Both the position numbers and the translations under genes were made by a program. Positions 38,399 to 43,660 of a DNA stretch of 43,660 nucleotides are shown in pieces. Source of the DNA: Allobosea lupini (GTDB lineage: Bacteria > Pseudomonadota > Alphaproteobacteria > Rhizobiales > Beijerinckiaceae); assembly GCF_900109525.1 (NCBI RefSeq), contig NZ_FOAN01000019.1, positions 1-43,660 of the forward strand, written 5' to 3'. Each line of letters starts with the position of its first letter. The stretch's first letter is position 1. The notes below the pieces were generated by a model. That model searched no databases. It had not been told where the DNA came from and worked only from the letters and a program-made list of their open reading frames with translations.

Positions 38399-38964
38399 GC
38401 GCCCCCTTCACTCCCGGCCTGCCGCCAGCGGGCGCTTCCTCCGCCTTCATCGGCCGCGACGCGCACGGCAACGTCTATCTGCTGCGCTGGCATGAAACGA
38501 ACGGCTGGGAAGCGCTCGGCTGGGTCGGCGCCGGCAAGGCCGCCATGCCGGCGCTGCGCCATCCCGCCGGTCAGGATCAAGGCCTGATCGTCGGGCATGC
38601 GCGAGCGCCGGGCGTCGCCATGGCTGCCGATGACTGGAGCTATGCCTTCGACGGCAGCACACTGCGCGACCGCTTCGGGGGCAGCTTCATGGCGAGTGAG
38701 CCCGACGCGAACGGCAACGTCTCGGTGCTGATTTCACAGGCGGACGCACATGCGATTGTAGCGGCCCTCGGAAAGCCCGGCGCCGAAGACGTCGAACTAG
38801 CTGTCCTGCACCTGCGCCAGCAGCTTGAACGGCGCATGCAAGCTGCCGTCGTCAATGCCGATTGCATGAACGTCCCGGTCGACGAGGTACTCTCCGACGC
38901 GACGCTCGCTGTGCGTTACGCCGAGCTCTCCACCCTTCTGGCCGGGCAGGAGGCAGGCCAATGA
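38395..38964 (+). CDS. Hypothetical early protein (189 aa)
   Basis: ATG 38395 overlaps the gapR stop. The beta-rich N-terminal half (ASSAFIGRDAHGNVYLLRWH, then GWEALGWVGAGKAAMPALRH) is followed by a segment with WSYAFDGSTLRDRFGGSF and a helical C-terminal half (LAVLHLRQQLERRMQAAVVN). No family recognised. It is translationally coupled to gapR, which hints at a linked role, but this is weak evidence. Confidence 0.6.
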   Translation: MSAPFTPGLPPAGASSAFIGRDAHGNVYLLRWHETNGWEALGWVGAGKAAMPALRHPAGQDQGLIVGHARAPGVAMAADDWSYAFDGSTLRDRFGGSFMASEPDANGNVSVLISQADAHAIVAALGKPGAEDVELAVLHLRQQLERRMQAAVVNADCMNVPVDEVLSDATLAVRYAELSTLLAGQEAGQ

Positions 38965-39146
38965 TCGCCTGGCTCGACGCCCTCCTGCCGCCGCTCGATC
39001 CGACGATTGGCTTCTGGCTGCTCGTCGCCATCGCTGTCGAAGCCTTCGTGGTCTGGGCCTACCGACGCGCCCGCCAGCGCGCTGACGCGCTGCCCGATCT
39101 CTATGGCGAGGCCCATGGCGACGTCACGAGGCGTCCCGATGCCTGA
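38961..39146 (+). CDS. Small membrane protein (61 aa)
   Basis: ATG 38961 overlaps the preceding stop (ATGA). One transmembrane helix (GFWLLVAIAVEAFVVWAYRR, residues about 17-36) is followed by a basic, soluble tail. The Arg pair after the helix suggests C-in topology. The next gene also encodes a small membrane protein, so a two-component membrane complex is possible. Function unknown. Confidence 0.62.
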   Translation: MIAWLDALLPPLDPTIGFWLLVAIAVEAFVVWAYRRARQRADALPDLYGEAHGDVTRRPDA

Positions 39147-39300
39147 GCCCCGCCGCATGGCCGCCTTGGCGCTCGCCATCGTCCTGGTCGTCGCCTTCAC
39201 GCTGCTGATCGCCCGGCTGCGCCAGCCGCCCTGCGCGCGCGAGCCGGAAGGCAGCCTCATCCGCTTCCTGCACTGCAACGGAGGAACCCGCCATGGCTGA
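39139..39300 (+). CDS. Small membrane protein (53 aa)
   Basis: ATG 39139 overlaps the preceding gene by 8 bp. One hydrophobic helix (MAALALAIVLVVAFTLLIAR, residues 7-26) with a basic N-terminus, then a short Cys-containing tail (QPPCAREPEGSLIRFLHCNG). The two Cys could form a disulfide if the tail is periplasmic. Paired with the 61-aa membrane protein before it. Function unknown. Confidence 0.6.
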   Translation: MPEPRRMAALALAIVLVVAFTLLIARLRQPPCAREPEGSLIRFLHCNGGTRHG

Positions 39301-39688
39301 CGTTCGCATTCCCCTGCCGTCCTGGCCGAGCCTGACAAACTGGCTGCGCGCCATCCGCATCCGGCGCGAGAATCGCCAGCGCCATGCCTTGCAGCTGCGG
39401 GCGATCGCCACCCTCAAGCGCAGCATCGAGGGGAAGCAGATCTCGCTTCGCGAGACCTATACCGCCATCGACAATCTGCTGCTGCACTTCCGTACGGCGC
39501 GCTGCAGCGATGAATGCCTTGTCGGGCAGCGCGCCCTGGCCCTCGATCGCAACGCGATGCACGAGGCACTGGCGCGTGCCCGCCGTGGCGAGATCGAGGA
39601 TTGCATCATCCATCTCAGCCGCGGCCTGCCTCCGGAATTCGCCGGCATCGCCGACGCACTTGAACGCCAGCTGGAGCGCGGCCGGTGA
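39293..39688 (+). CDS. Hypothetical helical protein (131 aa)
   Basis: ATG 39293 overlaps the preceding stop. Highly helical, basic N-terminus (WLRAIRIRRENRQRHALQLR), then ETYTAIDNLLLHFRTARCSD and an Ala/Arg-rich end (MHEALARARRGEIEDCIIHL). Three Cys residues are scattered. Directly before dnaN, whose ATG overlaps its stop (39685), so the two are translationally coupled. Function unknown; a clamp-related helper is possible but unsupported. Confidence 0.55.
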   Translation: MADVRIPLPSWPSLTNWLRAIRIRRENRQRHALQLRAIATLKRSIEGKQISLRETYTAIDNLLLHFRTARCSDECLVGQRALALDRNAMHEALARARRGEIEDCIIHLSRGLPPEFAGIADALERQLERGR

Positions 39689-40806
39689 AGCTCACCATCG
39701 AACGGTCACACCTGCTGAAAGCGGTCGATCCGGCGGCGAAGATCATCCAGCGCCGCAACACGATTCCGATCCTGAACAATATCAGGATCGCCGCCGAGGG
39801 CGGCGAAATCACCGTCACCGCCACGGATCTCGACATCGAGATCAGGTCGACGGCGCCCGCCGATGTCGAGACCGACGGTGCCGTCACGGTCCCGGCCGAC
39901 CAGCTGGTCGATCTCGTGCGCCACCTGCCCGATGGCAGCCAAATCGGCTTCACGCTGGAGCACGACACCCGCCTCAGCATGCGCTGCGGGCGCTCCCAGG
40001 CGCGACTGCCGACGCTGCCGGCGAGCGACTATCCGGATATCGCCCCCGGCGAGATGACGCATCGCTTCGAGCTGCCGGGCGAAACCATCACCGCCCTGCT
40101 GCGTGACACGAAGTTTGCCGCATCGACAGAGCCGACCTCGTTCATTTGCGGTGTGCACTGGCATCAGGTCGAGGGCGACAGCGGCCCGCTGCTCGCCGCC
40201 GTCGCGACTGACGGCAGCCGCATGCTGGCCCGCCGTGCCGCAGCCTTGCCTGAGGGCGCAAACGGCTTGCCGGCGATCACGATCCCGACCAGGGCGGTGA
40301 GCGAGATTGCAAGGCTGGTCGAAGAGGAAAAGACCGATGTGGCCATCGCGCTCAGCGAAACCAAGATCCGCGTGATCATCGGCCAGACCCTGCTGACCTC
40401 CAGCCTGATCGTCGGCGGCTTTCCTGACTACGAGCGCGCCATACCGAAGGACACGCCCAACGAGGTTACTGTCGAGGCGGCGCCGCTGCTGGCCGCGATG
40501 AAGCGGGTCGCGATCATCGCCGATCGGGAGCATATCCGCGCCACGGTCTTCTCCTTCGACGATCGCAAGCTGACGCTGACCATGGCCAACCAGGCCTCCG
40601 GCGATCTGCGCGAGGAGGTCGCCTGTGACTTCGAAGGCGAGCCCTTCGCGATCGGCTACGACCATCGCCTGCTGACAAAACTGCTCGGCGCCATCGGTGG
40701 CGACACCGTGCTGATGCGCATCGGCGGCGAAAGCAACCCCAATACAATCTTCAGCAGCCACGCCGGCAGCGACATGTACGCGCTGCTCGCGCGGATCAAA
40801 GGGTGA
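39685..40806 (+). CDS. dnaN: DNA polymerase III beta subunit, sliding clamp (373 aa)
   Basis: Full-length beta clamp with three repeated domains. MKLTIERSHLLKAVDPAAKI and NTIPILNNIRIAAEGGEITV match domain 1. VPADQLVDLVRHLPDG follows. ATDGSRMLARRAAALPEG is the domain 2 hallmark, and the C-terminus ends VLMRIGGESNPNTIFSSHAG with the final MYALLARIKG (bacterial MPMR-like position altered). It should ring DNA and give processivity to a host or phage polymerase. No polymerase gene is encoded, so it would work with host Pol III or rival the host clamp. Confidence 0.95.
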   Translation: MKLTIERSHLLKAVDPAAKIIQRRNTIPILNNIRIAAEGGEITVTATDLDIEIRSTAPADVETDGAVTVPADQLVDLVRHLPDGSQIGFTLEHDTRLSMRCGRSQARLPTLPASDYPDIAPGEMTHRFELPGETITALLRDTKFAASTEPTSFICGVHWHQVEGDSGPLLAAVATDGSRMLARRAAALPEGANGLPAITIPTRAVSEIARLVEEEKTDVAIALSETKIRVIIGQTLLTSSLIVGGFPDYERAIPKDTPNEVTVEAAPLLAAMKRVAIIADREHIRATVFSFDDRKLTLTMANQASGDLREEVACDFEGEPFAIGYDHRLLTKLLGAIGGDTVLMRIGGESNPNTIFSSHAGSDMYALLARIKG

Positions 40807-40810
40807 GCGG

Positions 40811-41182
40811 ATGATCCCCTGTGACAGCCCGACGAAGGCGGCCAATTGCGGGCAGGCCGCCGAATACCGGATCAAGGTTGGCCGCACGGTCCACTGGCAT
40901 GTCTGCGAGCACTGCCGCAGCTTCTTCTTCAAGGGGCATGCGGCCAAGCCGCTAACGGCCGAGGAGCACATCGCGGCGCGAGACGGCGTCATTGATGCGG
41001 TTCGCGACGACCTGCTTCGCCGCTCCCAGCTCGGGATCAAGAAATACGGCACCACGCTGGAGCGCAAGGATCTCAACCTGCGCGACTGGCTGCAGCACAC
41101 CTACGAGGAGCACCTCGACGCTGCAAACTACCTGAAGCGGGCCATCATGGAGATCGACAGTGAAAATCCCTCACCCTTCTGA
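40811..41182 (+). CDS. Zn-ribbon-like protein with MazG/DUF5664-like C-terminus (123 aa)
   Basis: The N-terminal half has four Cys (C4, C13, C32, C35; WHVCEHCRSFFF) spaced like a zinc ribbon. The C-terminal half carries DLLRRSQLGIKKYGTTLERK, then LQHTYEEHLDAANYLKRAI, a pattern found in small phage dNTP pyrophosphohydrolase-like proteins (acidic EExxxD helix). It may thus act in nucleotide pool control with ThyX, whose GTG overlaps its end. Assignment of the enzyme activity is inferred. Confidence 0.6.
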   Translation: MIPCDSPTKAANCGQAAEYRIKVGRTVHWHVCEHCRSFFFKGHAAKPLTAEEHIAARDGVIDAVRDDLLRRSQLGIKKYGTTLERKDLNLRDWLQHTYEEHLDAANYLKRAIMEIDSENPSPF

Positions 41183-41873
41183 TGCCGGCAATACCATGCT
41201 CGTCCTCGATCACGGGCTTGTTCGCCTCGTCGATCACATGGGTTCCGACCTGTCGATCGTGCGCGCGGCTCGCGTCAGCTACGACGCGGCTTGGCGCGCC
41301 GGAGAGGATGAGGGCAGCGACAAGCGCCTGATCAACTACCTCGTTCGCAATCGGCATACGACGCCGATCGAGGCGGTCGAGTTCCAGTTCGAAGTGAAGG
41401 CGCCGATCTTCGTCCTGCGCCAATGGCACCGGCACCGCACATGGACCTATAACGAGCTCTCGGCCCGATATCGCGAGCTGCCGGAAGAGTTCTATATTCC
41501 CGAGCCGCAGAACGTCGGCGTGCAGAGTGCGTCGAACAAGCAGATGCGCATTCTCGCCGAGGATGCCGGGGTCACGCAGGCCGATATCGACTTCATCACC
41601 GATCTCCAACGCCACTCGGAGCAGGGCTTCGCGCTGTATCGCAAGCACCTCGGCGACGGCGTGCCGCGCGAGTTGGCCCGACTGTTCCTCGGCCTCAACA
41701 CCTACTCGCACCAGTTCGCGAAGATCGACCTGCACAACCTGCTGCACTTCCTGAACCTGCGGCTGCATTCGCACGCCCAGCACGAGATCAGAGTCTACGC
41801 CGAAGCGATGCTGGAGCTGATCCGGCCGATCGTTCCGGTTTGTGTCGAGGCCTGGGAAGCTGCCCGGCCATGA
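41160..41873 (+). CDS. thyX: Flavin-dependent thymidylate synthase ThyX (237 aa)
   Basis: The ThyX motif RHR-x7-S is present: Arg91-His92-Arg93 and Ser101 in RHRTWTYNELSARY. Other family regions are SIVRAARVSYDAAWRAGEDE, then NRHTTPIEAVEFQFEVKAP and, near the C-terminus, FAKIDLHNLLHFLNLRLHSH. It methylates dUMP to dTMP using methylene-tetrahydrofolate, FAD and NADPH. GTG 41160 has GGAGA 8 bases upstream and overlaps the preceding gene by 23 bp. It should boost dTMP for phage DNA. Confidence 0.94.
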   Translation: MKIPHPSDAGNTMLVLDHGLVRLVDHMGSDLSIVRAARVSYDAAWRAGEDEGSDKRLINYLVRNRHTTPIEAVEFQFEVKAPIFVLRQWHRHRTWTYNELSARYRELPEEFYIPEPQNVGVQSASNKQMRILAEDAGVTQADIDFITDLQRHSEQGFALYRKHLGDGVPRELARLFLGLNTYSHQFAKIDLHNLLHFLNLRLHSHAQHEIRVYAEAMLELIRPIVPVCVEAWEAARP

Positions 41874-42106
41874 GCTACGCCATGGGCAACATGCTGGTGC
41901 TCGACGACGGCAGCCGCTGGGGGCCGTTCACCTCGCACTGGGCGGCCGTCGCCGCAATGCTGCGGCTGGGTGACCGCGAGTTCACCAGTCTCGGCGATGA
42001 CGATGCATACGATCTGCTGATCGAGCGTGACGTCAGGATGCATGTCGTCCAGATCGAGCACACGCGGTTGCAGCGCCAGATCGCGGCAGCCGAGGGCATC
42101 GACTGA
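41870..42106 (+). CDS. Hypothetical early protein (78 aa)
   Basis: ATG 41870 overlaps the thyX stop (ATGA). Acidic, strand-rich N-terminus (MGNMLVLDDGSRWGPFTSHW), then helices (AAVAAMLRLGDREFTSLGDD) and a tail with HVVQIEHTRLQRQIAAAEG. No family recognised. The ATG of the xis-like gene overlaps its stop. Confidence 0.55.
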   Translation: MSYAMGNMLVLDDGSRWGPFTSHWAAVAAMLRLGDREFTSLGDDDAYDLLIERDVRMHVVQIEHTRLQRQIAAAEGID

Positions 42107-42378
42107 TGACCGCCACCGCGAAGCGCCCCGATATCCTGCCGCTGTCGCTGCCGCCGCGCGGCGTGAACCGGCTGCAGGCATCGGCCTATGTCGGGGTGTC
42201 CGCGACCAAGTTCGACGAGATGGTGGCCGACGGCCGCATGCCGAAGGCCAAGCGGATAGACGGCCGCGTCGTCTGGGATGTGCGCCGGCTCGACCTTGCC
42301 TTCGACGCCCTGCCCGAACAGGATGGCGGCGCCGGCGAAGACGCCGAAGCCGACCGCTGGAACAAGGTCGCGGTCTAG
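42106..42378 (+). CDS. xis: Excisionase / AlpA-like HTH protein (90 aa)
   Basis: The HTH is in residues 20-60: VNRLQASAYVGVSATKFDEM followed by MPKAKRIDGRVVWDVRRLDL, the helix-turn-helix and wing of the MerR-like Xis/AlpA group. An acidic tail completes it. It lies directly before int, sharing bases with its start (TAGTG). Xis proteins bend attachment-site DNA and bias Int toward excision. The symbol is assigned from family and position. Confidence 0.75.
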   Translation: MTATAKRPDILPLSLPPRGVNRLQASAYVGVSATKFDEMVADGRMPKAKRIDGRVVWDVRRLDLAFDALPEQDGGAGEDAEADRWNKVAV

Positions 42379-43556
42379 TGCCGGGGAATGACGTGCAGAT
42401 CGACCTGCGCCACGTCTACGAAGACGAAGATCGCCACGGCAATGTCAGGATCTATTTCTGGCGCGGCAAGGGCCATCGCAAGATCCGCATCCGCGAGGAT
42501 GCCGGCAGCAAGGCGTTTCGCGACGCATATGACGTCGCCTTCGCGCAGGACACGCTGATCAGGCCGAAGACGCGGGAGCATGCGGCCGGACACGCCCCGC
42601 ATGCGACGCTGACCCTGCCGAAGCCCGGCACCTATCGCTGGCTCTGCGCCCGCTACATGGCCGAGTGCCCGGAATATCTGCAATGCGATCCGCAGACGCG
42701 CCGGACGCGCATGCAGATCCTCGAGGCGACCTATGACGAGCCGATCGCGCCGGGCGCGAAGGACACCTTCGCCGACATGCCGCTCGAATATCTGAGCCTG
42801 AAGGCGCTCTATGTCCTGCGCGACCGCAAGCTCGACCTGCCGGGCGCGGCGAACAACCGGGTCAAGGCACTGCGTCAGGTCTTCAAATGGGCGGTGGCGC
42901 CGAATGTCGGAATCGCCAAGGTGAACCTGGCGCGCGATATCCAGCTCTTCAAGCCGGCGAACGCCGACGGCTTCCACACCTGGACGATCGAGGAGGTGCG
43001 CAGCTTCGCAAGGCGCCACCCCCTCGGCACCAAGCCGCATCTGGCCCTCGGCCTCCTGCTATTCACCGGCGTGCGCCGCTCGGACGTCGTGCTGCTCGGC
43101 CGGCAGATGGTCCGCAAGGGCTGGCTGCACTTCACCGAGAAGAAGAACGGCCGCCGCAAGCCGAAGGCGCGCCAGCTGCCGGTGCTGCCGGCGCTGCAGC
43201 ACATCATCGACAACTCGCCGGCCGGCAACCTGACCTTCCTGGTCACCGAGTACGATCGGCCGTTCACCGGCAACGGCTTCGGCAACAAGATGCGCGACTG
43301 GTGCGACGAGGCGGGCCTGCCGCAATGTTCTGCCCATGGCCTGCGCAAAGCCGGCGCGACGATCGCCGCCGACAACGGCGCGACCGAGCATCAGCTGATG
43401 GCGATCTTCGGCTGGGAGAGCCCGAAGCAGGCGGCGCTTTACACCCGCAAGGCGAACAGAAAAAAGCTCGCCGGCTCCGGCATGGCCTTCATCGACCTCG
43501 GTGATCTCGACGGAATCGAAGAGGTCGACGATCCCGATTCCGAGGACGAAGCCTGA
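42378..43556 (+). CDS. int: Tyrosine recombinase integrase (392 aa)
   Basis: Catalytic residues of tyrosine recombinases: Arg233 in LLLFTGVRRSDVVLLG, Lys256 near EKKNGRRK, His320-x-x-Arg323 in SAHGLRKAGAT, Trp346 in FGWESPKQA and nucleophile Tyr355 in ALYTRKANRK. The N-terminal arm-binding region and the core-binding domain (residues about 84-190) are present. GTG 42378 overlaps the xis stop; GTG 42393, behind GGGGA, is the alternative. Its end is 10 bp from the right terminal repeat. It is expressed from the rightward early promoter, far from cI. Confidence 0.93.
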   Translation: MPGNDVQIDLRHVYEDEDRHGNVRIYFWRGKGHRKIRIREDAGSKAFRDAYDVAFAQDTLIRPKTREHAAGHAPHATLTLPKPGTYRWLCARYMAECPEYLQCDPQTRRTRMQILEATYDEPIAPGAKDTFADMPLEYLSLKALYVLRDRKLDLPGAANNRVKALRQVFKWAVAPNVGIAKVNLARDIQLFKPANADGFHTWTIEEVRSFARRHPLGTKPHLALGLLLFTGVRRSDVVLLGRQMVRKGWLHFTEKKNGRRKPKARQLPVLPALQHIIDNSPAGNLTFLVTEYDRPFTGNGFGNKMRDWCDEAGLPQCSAHGLRKAGATIAADNGATEHQLMAIFGWESPKQAALYTRKANRKKLAGSGMAFIDLGDLDGIEEVDDPDSEDEA

Positions 43557-43565
43557 ACAAATCTT

Positions 43566-43660
43566 TCCCACTTTCGAGCCGGGTTGAAGGCAGTGGGAAA
43601 AATCAGGCGAAAAAGCGCAATGAAATCAATAGGAGACTAGGAAAGTGGTGGGCCGGGCCG
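43566..43660. repeat. Right copy of 95-bp terminal direct repeat
   Basis: Identical to bases 1-95. It begins 10 bp after the int stop codon. Either the closing overlap of a circular genome or attR. The motif TCTTTCCCACTTT overlaps its left border (43562-43574). Confidence 0.95.

Noticed and set aside
39706..41100. 464-codon minus-strand frame
   Set aside because: Lies fully opposite the recognised DnaN clamp; no domain and shadow-like composition.
1..43660. Insertion sequences or transposases
   Set aside because: No DDE transposase frame and no short terminal inverted repeats with target duplications were seen.

Overview
The window looks like a complete temperate siphovirus of the HK97/lambda type from a high-GC alphaproteobacterium, probably of the Hyphomicrobiales (Bosea/Methylobacterium/Bradyrhizobium-like; genus not determined). 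Grounds: a full packaging, head and long-tail module, a CI-type repressor, xis and int, a phage copy of the alphaproteobacterial protein GapR (DUF2312), and a GTTC-N7-GTTC LexA box of the alphaproteobacterial type. The first 95 bases are repeated exactly as the last 95. That fits either a circular molecule opened with a terminal overlap or attL/attR of a prophage; motifs shared with the neighbouring phage DNA make the circular reading slightly more likely.

Layout. 1-2557: att-proximal accessory arm with a Cys-rich protein, a LexA-controlled small gene, and an AT-rich DUF2971 gene. 2597-28493: one long leftward late operon. From promoter-proximal to distal it runs NusG-like antiterminator, HNH, TerS, TerL, portal, ClpP-like protease, capsid, head-tail connectors, tail tube, G/GT chaperones (-1 frameshift), tape measure, M/L/K-like proteins, J, fibres, endolysin and holin. 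Two intrinsic terminators lie in or at the end of it. 28503-35547: leftward early operon with an O-like initiator carrying internal iterons, two methyltransferases, a PP-loop sulfotransfer-type enzyme, an HD phosphohydrolase, a CII-like regulator and a Cro-like protein. 35548-36400: the immunity region, with cI flanked by two mirrored operator/promoter sets of three TTGCC-N4-GGCAA sites each. 36401-43556: rightward operon of small proteins, gapR, dnaN, a MazG/DUF5664-like protein, thyX, xis and int.

How it works together (inference). CI binds the six palindromes and closes both divergent early promoters. DNA damage should cleave CI, which has an S24 peptidase domain, and separately lift LexA from the promoter at 662-693. 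The leftward transcript makes replication and DNA-modification proteins and then the NusG-like protein, which may carry polymerase through the late operon. The rightward transcript supplies a sliding clamp, GapR and dTMP synthesis, then Xis and Int.

The most interesting parts are single genes on the strand opposite to their operon (a lipoprotein between GT and tape measure, and two membrane/coiled-coil proteins in the early operon), the DUF2971 gene, the mirrored immunity region, and the gapR-dnaN pair. The opposite-strand genes are candidate superinfection-exclusion or defence functions. No tRNA, rRNA, CRISPR or insertion sequence was found.
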